DNA of 64,000 nucleotides from CAKZLS01 sp963771545 (GTDB taxonomy: Bacteria; Pseudomonadota; Alphaproteobacteria; Rhodospirillales; Defluviicoccaceae), in the NCBI GenBank assembly GCA_963771545.1, contig CAVYTX010000003.1, positions 868,001-932,000 of the forward strand. The letters run 5' to 3'. Shown piece after piece: positions 1 to 10,331 of this stretch. Every line of letters starts with the position of its first letter. Position 1 is the stretch's first letter. The notes beneath the pieces are model-generated. The model was not told the origin of the DNA and searched no databases. It saw only the letters and a list, made by a program, of their open reading frames with translations. The position numbers and the translations under genes were made by a program.

Positions 1-388
1 GGTGTTCTTCGTCGCTCACCGGTTGCGCTCCCGGCAGCGCTGGCTCGTCTGGGCCGATGCCATTGGGCTCGCGACCTTTTGCGTGGGGGGCGCGCAGGTC
101 GCCCTGAGCGTGGGTACGCCGGCGGTCGTGGCGGTGCTGATGGGGGTGATGACCGCCACCTTCGGCGGGGTGATCCGCGACATTCTGTGCGGCGAGGTGC
201 CTCTCATTCTCCACCGCGAGATTTATGCCACGGCCGCGGCCGCCGGATCGCTGGTGTACGTTTCCGTGCTGGGCGTGACGTCGAGCGAGCCGCTTGCCGT
301 GGCGTTGGCGCTCGCCGTTGCGCTGGTGGCGCGCGGCGCCGGTATCGTCTTTCAACTCTCCCTGCCGAGCTACAGCAAGAAGGCGTGA
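1..388 (+). CDS. UPF0126 / trimeric intracellular cation channel family protein, C-terminal part
   Basis: The gene enters from before the window; only about 128 residues of its C-terminal part are visible. These show three hydrophobic helices and the motif GGVIRD, which is the conserved Gly-rich/Arg-Asp signature of the second repeat of UPF0126 (YicG/YadS-like) inner-membrane proteins. That family is built from two three-helix repeats and is related to TRIC cation channels. The visible GTG at base 2 is more likely an internal Val than the true start, because the first repeat of the family would lie upstream. It ends 27 bases before a convergent RidA-like gene. The role in ion transport is family inference. 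Confidence 0.82.
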   Translation, partial: VFFVAHRLRSRQRWLVWADAIGLATFCVGGAQVALSVGTPAVVAVLMGVMTATFGGVIRDILCGEVPLILHREIYATAAAAGSLVYVSVLGVTSSEPLAVALALAVALVARGAGIVFQLSLPSYSKKA

Positions 389-415
389 AGTGTCCATCCG
401 CGGCCGCTCCGTCAC

Positions 416-814
416 TCAGTCCGCGACAACCGCATCCGCCTCGATCTCCACCAGCCATCCGGGATCGATGAAGCGGGAGGCCTGGATCATGGTGCTGGCC
501 GGGCGGATGTCTCCGAAAATCTCGCCGTGAACGCGGCCGACGGCTTCCCAATCCTCGATGCGGGTCAGAAAGGTTCGGGTGCGGATCACGTCGTCGAGGC
601 TTGCCCCGGCCTGTTTCAGCGCGTGTTCGATGATCTCGAGGCAGCGCCGCGTCTGCGCGGCCGGATCGCCAGCGCCGACGGTCTTGCCGTCCGGCCCGAT
701 AGGGGCGGTTCCGCCCACCGCGATGAAGTTGCCGATGCGCACCGCCCGCGAAAAACCGATGATCGGCTCGTAGGGGCTGCCGGTGGAAACATTGCGCCGA
801 TGCGTTTTGTTCAT
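416..814 (-). CDS. RidA/YjgF/UK114 family protein lacking the catalytic Arg
   Basis: A 132-residue protein with the whole RidA fold signature: a VGGTAPIGPDG strand near residue 33, RTRTFLT near 78 and a C-terminal VEIEADAVV. Classical RidA deaminates reactive enamine/imine intermediates from PLP enzymes and uses an Arg in a PARS motif. Here the corresponding segment reads RPAST, with Ser at about residue 107. This fits the Rid subgroups without demonstrated imine deaminase activity. It is transcribed divergently from a PLP-dependent class IV aminotransferase, a sensible neighbour for a Rid protein. Soluble, cytoplasmic. Exact substrate unknown. Confidence 0.88.
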   Translation of the reverse strand: MNKTHRRNVSTGSPYEPIIGFSRAVRIGNFIAVGGTAPIGPDGKTVGAGDPAAQTRRCLEIIEHALKQAGASLDDVIRTRTFLTRIEDWEAVGRVHGEIFGDIRPASTMIQASRFIDPGWLVEIEADAVVAD

Positions 815-939
815 TTTGATCCTCCAAGGGTCGCTGGACGCTCCCCATGCCTTGGTATTTAATGGTTGGCCGATGTCTCGCGTTGCGCTGTCGCGCGGAT
901 ACGATTGACGAACATGACGGATTACGGGGGAACGCGATC

Positions 940-1821
940 ATGGCAAAAACAAACGTAAGCCCCGGAAAATCCCTGACGTACGTGGACGGCGGGTGGTTCG
1001 AGGGCAATCCCAGGATTCTGGGTCCGCGGGATCACGCGGTTTGGCTCGCGTCGGTGGTGTTCGATGGCGCGCGCGCGTTCGCCGGGGTGGCTCCGGACCT
1101 CGGCCTCCATTGCGCGCGAACCGTGACATCGGCCCGAATGATCGGGCTGGAACCGCCGATTACCGGGGCCGAGATCACCGAACGGGCATGGGAAGGGATC
1201 GGCCGGTTTCCGAGCGGGTCGGAACTGTATATTTGTCCCATGTTCTACGCCGAGGAGGGTTTCGTCGTTCCGGATCCGAGCAGCACCCGGTTCGTGTTGA
1301 CGCTTTACGAGGCACCGCTTCCCGCACCAGTGGGTTTCAGCGCGTGCCTTTCCGGTTTTCGCCGGCCAGCCAAGGACATGGCGCCCACCGAGGCCAAGGC
1401 GTCGTGCCTCTATCCCAACGTAGCCCGGGTCGGCCGCGAGGCCACGCAAAAGGGGTACGACACCGCGGTGGTGCGCGACCCCAACGGAAACGTCGCCGAA
1501 TTCGCCTACACCAACTTGTTTTTCGCGAAAGACGGCGTGGTCCACACGCCGGCTCCCAACGGAACCTTCCTCAATGGAATCACCCGCCAGCGGGTCATCG
1601 CCCTGTTGCGCGGCGCCGGAATGGAGGTTGTCGAGCGGGCCATCGATTTCGCCGAACTGCTGACCGCCGACGAAATTTTCTCTTCCGGCAATTACGCCAA
1701 GGTTCAGCCATGCGTTCGCCTCGAAAACCGCGAATTTCCGCCCGGGCCGGTGTATGCCAAGGCTCGGGAGCTTTACTTCGAGTTTGCCAAATCCTGCACG
1801 GGCGCATCGAAGCCGCGCTAA
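940..1821 (+). CDS. class IV aminotransferase (branched-chain amino acid aminotransferase-like)
   Basis: The ATG at 940 follows a GGGGGAA ribosome site and gives 293 residues; an upstream in-frame extension to 847 is not needed. The protein has the fold-type IV PLP aminotransferase pattern: GPRDHAVWLASVVFDGAR near residue 28, the PLP-lysine candidate K153 in EAKASCLYPN, the phosphate/cofactor segment VAEFAYTNLFF, and TFLNGITRQRVI. Family members move the amino group between branched-chain amino acids and 2-oxoglutarate; some act on D-amino acids or aminodeoxychorismate. The N-terminal WFEG and Gly/Asp-rich loops favour a branched-chain-like enzyme, but substrate is not fixed by sequence. A patatin-like gene starts 34 bases downstream, probably cotranscribed. 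Confidence 0.85.
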   Translation: MAKTNVSPGKSLTYVDGGWFEGNPRILGPRDHAVWLASVVFDGARAFAGVAPDLGLHCARTVTSARMIGLEPPITGAEITERAWEGIGRFPSGSELYICPMFYAEEGFVVPDPSSTRFVLTLYEAPLPAPVGFSACLSGFRRPAKDMAPTEAKASCLYPNVARVGREATQKGYDTAVVRDPNGNVAEFAYTNLFFAKDGVVHTPAPNGTFLNGITRQRVIALLRGAGMEVVERAIDFAELLTADEIFSSGNYAKVQPCVRLENREFPPGPVYAKARELYFEFAKSCTGASKPR

Positions 1822-1855
1822 TTTTCCGGTTGGCCCGACGAGGGGAAACAAGATC

Positions 1856-3064
1856 ATGCCGAAGTCCATCGCCATCGCCTGCCAGGGCGGCGGCAGCCAC
1901 ACGGTGTTCAGCGCCGGCGTGCTTCAGACCATTTTGAGCGAGAATGTGGCCAACGACGCGTTCGAGATCGTTGCCCTCAGCGGCACGTCCGGCGGGGCGT
2001 TCTGCGCCCTTCTTGCCTGGTACGGGCTGATTAGGGACGGCCTCGAGACTCCCGGCGGTGTTGTCGACGGCAAGCGCGACGCCATCCGTCTGCTCAACGA
2101 CTTCTGGACCAAGGGCTGGCCGGAGGGCAACAGCGCCCAGACCTATCGCGAGGCCGTGCGCACGTTCGTCGAAGGCCTCCAATCCATGCCGCCGTGGGAG
2201 GCGGCGATCCCCTTGGCCGACCGGGCGCGCAACGACTTTGTTCAATGGGCCGGGCAATGGATGGCCACGCCCGCCGTGGCCGTTTATCCGGAAGTCAGCC
2301 CGTATTTCCTGACGGCCTTGCTGGATGTTCCCGGGCTTTCGTTGATGCCGGGATTCGAGGTCCTGAAGCGCGAAATCGATGTCCAGGAGGCCTTGAGGTT
2401 GTTGATAAGCGCCTATGTGGATTTCGATGAGATCGAGGATATCGCAACCCGGGACGGGTATCGCCCGGCATTGCTGGTGGGCGCGGCCGATGTCTTGGCG
2501 GGCCGGTTCAAGATTTTCACCAGTAAAACGGACCGCTACCTGTGGCGCGAGAATGGGATCACGGCGGATGCCGTGGTCGCTTCGGCCGCCATTCCAACAA
2601 TCATGCGGGGAGTGAAGCTCGGCGGCAGCGTTTTCTGGGACGGCCTGTTTTGTCAGAATCCGCCGTTACACGACCTGCCCGGGATTCACTTGGACGGCGA
2701 TCCGCCGAGGAACCCGGATGAGATCTGGATCATCCGCATCAACCCGGTCAGAATCAGCGAGGAGCCCCGAACCATCACCGACATCCAGGACCGGCGCAAC
2801 GAAATGGCCGGAAACGTGTCGCTCGGTTTCGAAGTCCGGACCATCCGCAAGATGAACGAGCTTGTGGACTCAGAGGTGATCCAGGATCCTCACTACAAGC
2901 ACATCGACATCCGCGAGATCGCCATGAGCGAGTCCATCGCGAGGGACTTGGACGCGCTTTCGAAAATGGATCGCAAGCCGAGCCTCATGGGCAGGCTCAT
3001 GGACGATGGCAAACGCCAGGCCGCCGCCTTCCTCCAGGACTGGAACTCAACGCACGGCTCGTAG
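1856..3064 (+). CDS. patatin-like phospholipase
   Basis: The start ATG at 1856 has an AGGGGAAA ribosome site; 402 residues. The patatin catalytic dyad is visible: nucleophile Ser45 in the GTSGG elbow and Asp262 in a WDGLFCQNPP segment (the DG motif of the family). A glycine-rich oxyanion loop GGGS lies at residues 11-14. There is no signal peptide, so it is probably cytoplasmic or secreted by another route. Family members hydrolyse acyl esters of phospholipids. It lies 34 bases after the aminotransferase and ends 8 bases before a convergent DUF533 gene. Substrate unknown. Confidence 0.88.
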   Translation: MPKSIAIACQGGGSHTVFSAGVLQTILSENVANDAFEIVALSGTSGGAFCALLAWYGLIRDGLETPGGVVDGKRDAIRLLNDFWTKGWPEGNSAQTYREAVRTFVEGLQSMPPWEAAIPLADRARNDFVQWAGQWMATPAVAVYPEVSPYFLTALLDVPGLSLMPGFEVLKREIDVQEALRLLISAYVDFDEIEDIATRDGYRPALLVGAADVLAGRFKIFTSKTDRYLWRENGITADAVVASAAIPTIMRGVKLGGSVFWDGLFCQNPPLHDLPGIHLDGDPPRNPDEIWIIRINPVRISEEPRTITDIQDRRNEMAGNVSLGFEVRTIRKMNELVDSEVIQDPHYKHIDIREIAMSESIARDLDALSKMDRKPSLMGRLMDDGKRQAAAFLQDWNSTHGS

Positions 3065-3072
3065 CGGCCTCG

Positions 3073-3891
3073 TCAATTCACGCCCAGCAACTCGTGAATA
3101 TTGTCCACTGTTTGCTTGTTGAGCCCGAGCCCATCGGCCAGTCGGCGCATATAGTCCCGCTCGGCGGCCGTATCCACTTCGATGGCGAGAAGCGAGGCGG
3201 CATAGATCTGAACCGCGACCTCGGGACTTTTCACCTGGCTCACCAGCCCATCAAGATTCAGGGGCTTTTTCATCTCGCTTTCGAGAAAAGCCTGTTCTTC
3301 GTCGCTGATCCCGTCTTTCTTCAGTTTTCCGACGATGCGCTGCATTTCGGCGCCGTCGATTTCACCGTCGGCCTTGGCGGCGTTGATCATGCCCTTCAAA
3401 ATCAGGACGGCGTAATCCTCCAACTGCTGTTGCTCGGCGGCGTTTTCGGGCGGTCGCACGCCGACGGGAGCCTCGCGGACGAACTCTTCGGGGCTCGCCG
3501 GCGCCGCGCCGCCCTTGTTCCAGTCGCGAAGCGCCGAAACCGCCAGGGTTCCGAGCAGCGCCATGCCTCCGCCTTTGAGCGCGCCGCTCATGGATCCGCC
3601 GCTCAAAACGGCGCCGGCCAGCGCGCCCAGTCCGCCGACGGCCATGGGATCGCCGCGTTTGACCGCGCCCGTGGCGCTGCCCAGCAGTCCACCCAACATA
3701 TCTCCGAGGCCGCCGCCCGTTGTTTGCCCGCCGGCGCCTCCCGGCGCTTGTCCGCCATCGAAAATGGCCGCGAGCGGGTTTCCCTGACGCCCCATTCCGT
3801 GGGGGCCCATGGCGTGACCCATGCGGTTCACCCCCGAGTTGCTCATCCCGGACCCGAGAAGCTGGCCAAGGAGATTACCCGCGTCGATCAT
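3073..3891 (-). CDS. DUF533 / TerB-like domain protein (YebE-like)
   Basis: This 272-residue protein has a long Gly/Met/Ala-rich, weakly hydrophobic N-terminal half (about residues 1-125). A helical C-terminal domain follows (about 155-270) with ILKGMINAAKADGEIDGAEMQRI, the acidic AADGxID signature shared by DUF533 and TerB-like proteins, where acidic residues may bind metal. E. coli YebE is the closest named relative I recognise. Its function is not established; TerB-type domains are linked to tellurite/stress resistance. Convergent with the patatin gene. It is followed in the same direction upstream by a zinc metallopeptidase, with a 112-base gap. Confidence 0.85.
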   Translation of the reverse strand: MIDAGNLLGQLLGSGMSNSGVNRMGHAMGPHGMGRQGNPLAAIFDGGQAPGGAGGQTTGGGLGDMLGGLLGSATGAVKRGDPMAVGGLGALAGAVLSGGSMSGALKGGGMALLGTLAVSALRDWNKGGAAPASPEEFVREAPVGVRPPENAAEQQQLEDYAVLILKGMINAAKADGEIDGAEMQRIVGKLKKDGISDEEQAFLESEMKKPLNLDGLVSQVKSPEVAVQIYAASLLAIEVDTAAERDYMRRLADGLGLNKQTVDNIHELLGVN

Positions 3892-4003
3892 TCCATCCTC
3901 CTGCCTGTTGACGCCTTTTCAGCGCTTTGTCGTCTCTTGGATCATTTCCGCGCCGTCGTTTGTGAGATGTTGGCCATGGCGGCGGTGTTTGCAAGCACAT
4001 GCG

Positions 4004-4960
<957 letters not shown>

Positions 4961-5120
4961 GCCGCGACCCTTTCCGTTTCCGCGCTCAGGTCCATTCGTG
5001 AAGCGACATTAACCAACCGGTGCCGGGCCCGCCAGATTTTCCTCGACGGCCCCAGCGACGGCGGATTGGAAATGCAACCGAGACCTATGGTATCAATCGT
5101 CTAAATTAGGATAAGGCGTA

Positions 5121-5426
5121 ATGGCCCGAAAGGTTCCAGAACCCAGCGTTGCCGCCACCAAGCGCGATCTCGACAAGGCATCGGCCGCGCTCGACCAACC
5201 GGGAGCGGGCGCTCTCGCCAATCGCGAATGCCGGGTCAGCGACCTGCAAGTCCGGTTCATTGCCACGCCGGCCCGGACCCTCGACGATATCGAGGCTCGC
5301 CTCGAATTGATCCGGACAATGGTCGCGTCCCTGGGTCCGGCGGGCTATCTCCTCAACGTGGTGGACGCCACCCTCGAGGATATACGGGCCATGAGGACAC
5401 GGGGCGAGAACCCGGCAACGCGTTGA
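5121..5426 (+). CDS. conserved hypothetical protein, 101 aa
   Basis: A soluble 101-residue protein, Ala/Arg/Asp-rich and helical, with no membrane segment or recognisable catalytic motif. ATG at 5121 follows a GGATAAGG purine-rich site. It stands alone between the divergent metallopeptidase and the polysaccharide operon. Codon use looks like the neighbours, so I consider it a real gene, but I do not recognise the family. Confidence 0.55.
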   Translation: MARKVPEPSVAATKRDLDKASAALDQPGAGALANRECRVSDLQVRFIATPARTLDDIEARLELIRTMVASLGPAGYLLNVVDATLEDIRAMRTRGENPATR

Positions 5427-5568
5427 GGAGCCGCCTGGCATGGAGGATTAGTAATATTAAAAATTGCATTAACGGCCGTTCGCCAACAAATGGGGTTGTG
5501 ATTTGCACGCGAAGGTGGTGTAATGCGGACGGTTACACTATACGTTCCTAAATGCGGGGGAAGCAGCA

Positions 5569-6822
5569 TTGAAGGTTCTGTTCGTTCACCAAAATTTTCC
5601 CGGTCAGTACAAGCACCTCGCGGCCACGTTGGCCGACGACGATCGGAACGAGGTTGTCGCGATCGGCGAGATAGGGAACATCGGCCGGCTCCAGCACCCG
5701 AAAGTCAAGGAAATCGGGTATGAAAAGCCCCGGGGCGCGAAGGCCGAGACGCACCATTATGTCCGCGGCCTTGAAAACGCGGTCCGCCGGGGACAAGCGG
5801 TCACCCGGGTGGGGCTAGCTCTTTTGCGCCAGGGGTTCGTTCCCGACGTTATCTGCTGTCATCCCGGTTGGGGCGAGGGGCTGTTTCTCGGCGACCTGTG
5901 GCCCAAAAGCAAGCGTCTCTATTTCATCGAGTTCTATCATCACGCCCGCGGGTTCGACGCGGGTTTCGATCCGGAATTCCCGCAGGAATTCGACGAGATC
6001 TTCAAGATCAGGGCGCGGACCGCGACCATGCTCCTCAGCCTGGAGACCGCCGACTGGGGGGTCGTGCCGACGCGATGGCAGCTCTCCAGTATCCCCGAGG
6101 CCTACCAGGCCAAGATCAGCACGATCCATGACGGGATCGACACTGAACTCGTCCGGCCGGACCCCGATGCGATCCTGCCGTTCAAGAACGGGATGACCTT
6201 GTCGAAATCGGACGAGGTGATCACGTTCGTCAATCGCAACCTGGAGCCTTACCGGGGCTACCATATTTTCATGCGGGCGCTTCCCGAAATTTTGCGGCGC
6301 CGGCCCAATGCCCGCGTACTGATCGTCGGCGGCGACGAGGTCAGCTATGGGCGGCGTTCCGCGGATGGGAAGTCGCACAAGGAAATCTATTTGAACGAGG
6401 TGCGCGACAAACTGGACATGACGCGGGTGCACTTTCTCGGCCGCATCCCTTACGAACAATTCGTGAAACTGGTGCAGATCTCTTCCGTGCACGTCTATCT
6501 GACGTATCCGTTCGTGTTGTCCTGGTCGATGTTGGAGGCCATGAGCGCCGGTTGCCTGGTGGTGGGATCCCGAACGCCGCCGGTGCAGGAGGTCATTTCC
6601 CATGGTCACAACGGTCTGCTGGTGGATTTTTTCAAGCCCGACGAGATCGTCGACGCCATCGACCGGGTTCTGGACCATCCCGACAGGATGCAGAAGCTCC
6701 GCGATCAGGCCAGGCGGACGGTGGTCGACCGCTACGATCTCAAGACCCGATGCCTGCCCAAGCATGTGCAGTTGGTCAAGACATTGGCCATCGGGAAGCG
6801 TCCCCGGGTCAAGGCCGCGTAG
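5569..6822 (+). CDS. glycosyltransferase family 4 protein
   Basis: The start is TTG at 5569, chosen because GGGGGAAG sits eight bases upstream and the protein then begins MKVLFVHQNFPGQYKHLA, a standard GT-B N-terminus. 417 residues. The C-terminal Rossmann half shows the GT4 donor-binding pattern MLEAMSAGCLVVGSRTPPVQEVI followed by NGLLVDF and a DxxEIVDAI helix. GT4 enzymes are retaining transferases that use nucleotide-activated sugars. As the first gene of the dTDP-rhamnose block it probably adds a sugar to a surface polysaccharide or lipid-linked oligosaccharide. Acceptor and donor cannot be read from sequence. Confidence 0.9.
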   Translation: MKVLFVHQNFPGQYKHLAATLADDDRNEVVAIGEIGNIGRLQHPKVKEIGYEKPRGAKAETHHYVRGLENAVRRGQAVTRVGLALLRQGFVPDVICCHPGWGEGLFLGDLWPKSKRLYFIEFYHHARGFDAGFDPEFPQEFDEIFKIRARTATMLLSLETADWGVVPTRWQLSSIPEAYQAKISTIHDGIDTELVRPDPDAILPFKNGMTLSKSDEVITFVNRNLEPYRGYHIFMRALPEILRRRPNARVLIVGGDEVSYGRRSADGKSHKEIYLNEVRDKLDMTRVHFLGRIPYEQFVKLVQISSVHVYLTYPFVLSWSMLEAMSAGCLVVGSRTPPVQEVISHGHNGLLVDFFKPDEIVDAIDRVLDHPDRMQKLRDQARRTVVDRYDLKTRCLPKHVQLVKTLAIGKRPRVKAA

Positions 6823-6885
6823 GCCATGGGCGGGGAGAACCATCGTTCGGGCCATGATCTTCGCACTGATGTTTCACGGGTGTCC

Positions 6886-7470
6886 ATGATGTCCGGCTTG
6901 TCCATTCGCCCATGTCCCCCGGGAACCATTCCCGACGTGAAACTCGTGGAGGCGCGGGCGTACGACGACTTGCGCGGATATTTCTCGGAGGTATTCAAGC
7001 AGTCGATTTTCGCCGCGGCCGGGCTTGAGTTTGAAATCCGTCAGATCAGTCAGTCGTACTCCGTGCATCGCGGCACGATGAGAGGGCTGCATTTCCAAAC
7101 CCCGCCGCATTCACAGGCCAAACTGGTCCGGGTTCTGAGCGGCGCAGTTCGCGACGTGGCCGTGGACATTCGCGCCGGCTCGCCGACCTATGGTCAATGG
7201 GTTTCGGCCTTGTTGACCGCCGAGAACCGCACGCAGCTTTTCGTGCCCCACGGATTTGCGCACGGATTTTTTACCCTGAAGCCTGGTACATTGGTGGTGT
7301 ACGCGGTGGATCACGAATATGCGCCGGATCATGAGGCGGGGGTCTTATGGAACGATCGCGGTATAGCGATCGATTGGCCCGACGTGGGTTGTGACGCCGT
7401 ACTCTCGGACAAGGACAGGCATCAGCCGCTGTTGGCCGATTTACCCCCGCATTTTTTTTATGAAGGTTGA
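6886..7470 (+). CDS. rfbC: dTDP-4-dehydrorhamnose 3,5-epimerase
   Basis: Third step of dTDP-L-rhamnose synthesis (RmlC). The in-frame ORF opens at 6826, but a double ATG at 6886/6889 fits the family N-terminus better, giving about 194 residues. The cupin signature is clear: YFSEVFKQS near residue 31, the catalytic-His region MRGLHFQTPP, FVPHGFAHGFF, and YAVDHEYAPDHE for the catalytic Tyr region. It lies 63 bases after the glycosyltransferase and 18 before rfbB, in the same operon. Cytoplasmic. Confidence 0.95.
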   Translation: MMSGLSIRPCPPGTIPDVKLVEARAYDDLRGYFSEVFKQSIFAAAGLEFEIRQISQSYSVHRGTMRGLHFQTPPHSQAKLVRVLSGAVRDVAVDIRAGSPTYGQWVSALLTAENRTQLFVPHGFAHGFFTLKPGTLVVYAVDHEYAPDHEAGVLWNDRGIAIDWPDVGCDAVLSDKDRHQPLLADLPPHFFYEG

Positions 7471-7488
7471 ACGAGGGGTGGCAGTCTG

Positions 7489-8562
7489 ATGAAAATCATC
7501 GTTACGGGAGGCGCCGGCTTCATCGGATCGGCGGTCGTCCGGCACCTCCTCTACCAGAGCGATCACGACGTGATCGTCATCGACAAACTCACGTACGCGT
7601 CGGATCCGAGCTTCGTGACCTCGGTGTCCCGGAACCCCCGCTGCGCGTTCGAAAAAGTCGACATCTGCGACGGTGGGGCGATATCGGGCGTGTTCGAGGC
7701 CCACCAGCCCGACGCGATCCTGCACCTGGCGGCGGAAACCCATGTGGATCGTTCCATCGAGGGGCCGGCGGCATTCGTTCAATCCAACGTGGTGGGAACC
7801 TATACGCTTCTCGAGGCCGGGCTGCGGTACTGGCGCGGGCTCAAGGGGCGCAGACACGATGCGTTCCGATTTCAACACATCTCCACCGACGAGGTGTTCG
7901 GGTCGCTGGGGCCGGACGGCGAGTTTACGGAAGACTCGCCCTATCGGCCGAACTCGCCGTACGCCGCCAGCAAGGCGGCGTCGGACCACTTTGTTCGGGC
8001 CTGGCACGCCACCTACGACTTTCCCGCCATCATCACCAACTGCACCAACAATTACGGCCCCCATCAGTTTCCGGAGAAGCTGATCCCGCTGATGATCATC
8101 AAGGGTCTTAAGGGCGAGCCGCTCCCCGTTTACGGCCGGGGCGAGAATGTCCGCGACTGGCTGTTCGTCGACGATCACGCGCGCGCCCTCTGCCTGATCC
8201 TCGAACGCGGCGTCGTCGGCGAAACCTACAACATCGGCGGGCGCTCGGAGCATACCAACCTGGACGTGGTGCGGCGGCTGTGCGCGCTGCTTGACGAGAT
8301 GTGTCCCGGCTCGTCCCATGGACCCCATGACCGTCTGGCTACGTTCGTACCCGACCGTCCCGGACACGATCTGCGCTATGCTTTGGACTGCGGCAAGATC
8401 GAGCGCGACCTCGGCTGGCGGCCACGGGAAACCTTCGAAACAGGATTGCGAAAAACCGTCGCGTGGTATCTGGAAAACAGCGACTGGTGGCAACCGATCC
8501 TCGCCAAGACCTACACCGGCGAGCGTCTGGGAATGGCTCTCAAGGCCGCGGGCAACGGTTAA
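7489..8562 (+). CDS. rfbB: dTDP-glucose 4,6-dehydratase
   Basis: Second step of dTDP-L-rhamnose synthesis (RmlB): NAD+-dependent oxidation, dehydration and reduction of dTDP-glucose to dTDP-4-keto-6-deoxyglucose. 357 residues, normal length. The N-terminal NAD motif GGAGFIG is at about residues 6-12, the catalytic TDEVFG segment follows, and the SDR active pair is Tyr158/Lys162 in YAASK. NCTNNYGP and GRGENVRDWLFVDDH are also diagnostic. Three bases separate its stop from rfbD, so the two are translationally coupled. Confidence 0.97.
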   Translation: MKIIVTGGAGFIGSAVVRHLLYQSDHDVIVIDKLTYASDPSFVTSVSRNPRCAFEKVDICDGGAISGVFEAHQPDAILHLAAETHVDRSIEGPAAFVQSNVVGTYTLLEAGLRYWRGLKGRRHDAFRFQHISTDEVFGSLGPDGEFTEDSPYRPNSPYAASKAASDHFVRAWHATYDFPAIITNCTNNYGPHQFPEKLIPLMIIKGLKGEPLPVYGRGENVRDWLFVDDHARALCLILERGVVGETYNIGGRSEHTNLDVVRRLCALLDEMCPGSSHGPHDRLATFVPDRPGHDLRYALDCGKIERDLGWRPRETFETGLRKTVAWYLENSDWWQPILAKTYTGERLGMALKAAGNG

Positions 8563-8565
8563 TTC

Positions 8566-9462
8566 ATGCCTCGCATTCTTGTCACGGGCGTTCCCGGTCA
8601 GGTGGGAACCGAGCTTCTGCGCCGGGTCCGGCCGGACGACGTGGATATCCGGGGGTTCACCAGGGAGGAGCTGGATATCACCGATGCCGGGGCCGTGGCC
8701 GCCGCCGTCCGGGGCTTCGACCTGTTGGTGAACGCGGCCGCGTACACGGCGGTCGACCAGGCCGAGACCGAGCGCGACCTGGCCTACGCGGTGAATGCGC
8801 GGGGGCCCGGCCTCCTGGCGGAGGCGTGCGCGTCCAAGGGCATTCCGATGATTCATATCTCCACCGACTATGTATTCGACGGTTCCAAGCATGGTTCCTG
8901 GACGGAGGACGACGCGGTCCACGCCATCAGTGTTTACGGCGCATCGAAGGAGGCCGGCGAGCGCGCGGTCCGGGCGGCTCACGACGGGCACATCATTCTC
9001 CGCGCGAGCTGGCTTTACGCCGCCCACGGCCATAACTTCGTCCGCGCCATGCTGCGTCTGGGCACGGAACACAAAAGCCTTCGCGTGGTCGACGATCAAG
9101 TGGGCGCGCCCACCGCCGCCGGCGATGTTGCCGCGGCAATCCTGGTAATCGCGGGCAAGATTCTGGCCGGTCATGGCGGTCCTTTCGGCACGTATCACTA
9201 CGCGTCGGAAGGGCAAACGAGCTGGTTCGGTTTTGCCGACGCCATTTTCGAATGCACCGAGGCGCGCTGGGGATGGCGTCCGCAAGTGGAGCCCATCCGG
9301 ACGGTCGATTATCCGACCCCCGCCGCGCGGCCGGCCAACTCGGTGCTCGCTTGCGGCAAGATTATCGAGGCGTTCGATCCGCCGAGACGGCCCTGGCGGG
9401 CGGCTCTGGAGGAGGTGATGACGGAGTTGCTGGATCAGGAAACGGTTGGGGCAAGCGCATGA
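8566..9462 (+). CDS. rfbD: dTDP-4-dehydrorhamnose reductase
   Basis: Final step of dTDP-L-rhamnose synthesis (RmlD): NAD(P)H-dependent reduction of the 4-keto group. 298 residues with a Rossmann motif GVPGQVG at the N-terminus, ISTDYVFDG, and the SDR pair Tyr124/Lys128 in YGASK. VDDQVGAPT and the C-terminal substrate region RPANSVLACGKI also match RmlD. Its stop overlaps the rfbA start in an ATGA arrangement. Confidence 0.96.
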   Translation: MPRILVTGVPGQVGTELLRRVRPDDVDIRGFTREELDITDAGAVAAAVRGFDLLVNAAAYTAVDQAETERDLAYAVNARGPGLLAEACASKGIPMIHISTDYVFDGSKHGSWTEDDAVHAISVYGASKEAGERAVRAAHDGHIILRASWLYAAHGHNFVRAMLRLGTEHKSLRVVDDQVGAPTAAGDVAAAILVIAGKILAGHGGPFGTYHYASEGQTSWFGFADAIFECTEARWGWRPQVEPIRTVDYPTPAARPANSVLACGKIIEAFDPPRRPWRAALEEVMTELLDQETVGASA

Positions 9463-10331
9463 AGGGAATCATTCTCGCCGGCGGGTCGGGGACACGTCTC
9501 TATCCCATCACCAAGGCGGTCAGCAAGCAGCTGATGCCCATCTACGACAAGCCGATGATCTATTATCCGCTGACCGTGCTGATGTTGGCGGGGATTCGCG
9601 AAGTTCTCGTCATCACCACCCCCCACGAGCAGGGCCTGTTCCGGACGCTGCTGGGCGACGGCGGTCAGTGGGGCCTGAATATTTCCTATGCCGCGCAGCC
9701 GAAACCCGAGGGGCTGGCCCAGGCCTTCGTCATTGGCCGGGAGTTTATCGGCCGGGATCGCTGTGCCCTCGTGCTGGGCGACAACATATTCTATGGCCAC
9801 GGACTGACGGAACATCTGCGCCAGGCCGCCGCGCGCGCCTCCGGCGCGACTATATTCGCCTATTTCGTCGACAAGCCGCAACGGTATGGCGTCGTCGAGT
9901 TCGATGCCGGAGGGCGCGCCATCTCCATCGAGGAAAAGCCGGCCAAGCCGCGATCGCGCTGGGCGGTCACGGGGCTCTATTTTTACGATAACGATGTCGT
10001 CGATATCGCGGCGTCCCTGAAACCATCGGCTCGCGGGGAGTTCGAAATCACCGACCTCAACCGGGTCTATCTGGAGCGAGGTTTGCTGGCCGTGGAACGG
10101 ATGGGGCGCGGCTATGCCTGGCTCGACACCGGCACCCACACCTCGCTACTGCAGGCGTCCGAGTTCGTCCGCACGATGGAGGAGCGGCAAAGCCTCAAGA
10201 TCGCCTGTCCCGAGGAAATCGCTTATCGCATGGGGTTCATCGACGCCGGCCAACTGCGAGACCTCGCCGAACCCTTGAAGGTGAGCGGTTACGGCCAGTA
10301 TCTCATTCAGCTTCTGGAACATCCCTTCTGA
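9459..10331 (+). CDS. rfbA: glucose-1-phosphate thymidylyltransferase
   Basis: First step of dTDP-L-rhamnose synthesis (RmlA): glucose-1-phosphate plus dTTP gives dTDP-glucose and PPi. The start at 9459 overlaps the rfbD stop by four bases and gives 290 residues, the family length. The nucleotide-binding LAGGSGTRLYPIT is at the N-terminus with SKQLMPIYDKPMIYYP, then LVLGDNIFYG, ISIEEKPAKP and WLDTGTHTSL. The pathway is complete within 3.5 kb (order C-B-D-A). A 160-base gap separates it from the methyltransferase. Confidence 0.97.
   Translation: MKGIILAGGSGTRLYPITKAVSKQLMPIYDKPMIYYPLTVLMLAGIREVLVITTPHEQGLFRTLLGDGGQWGLNISYAAQPKPEGLAQAFVIGREFIGRDRCALVLGDNIFYGHGLTEHLRQAAARASGATIFAYFVDKPQRYGVVEFDAGGRAISIEEKPAKPRSRWAVTGLYFYDNDVVDIAASLKPSARGEFEITDLNRVYLERGLLAVERMGRGYAWLDTGTHTSLLQASEFVRTMEERQSLKIACPEEIAYRMGFIDAGQLRDLAEPLKVSGYGQYLIQLLEHPF

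Noticed and set aside
7441..9285. A 614-residue minus-strand frame
   Set aside because: Antisense to the rfb genes, which are unambiguous.
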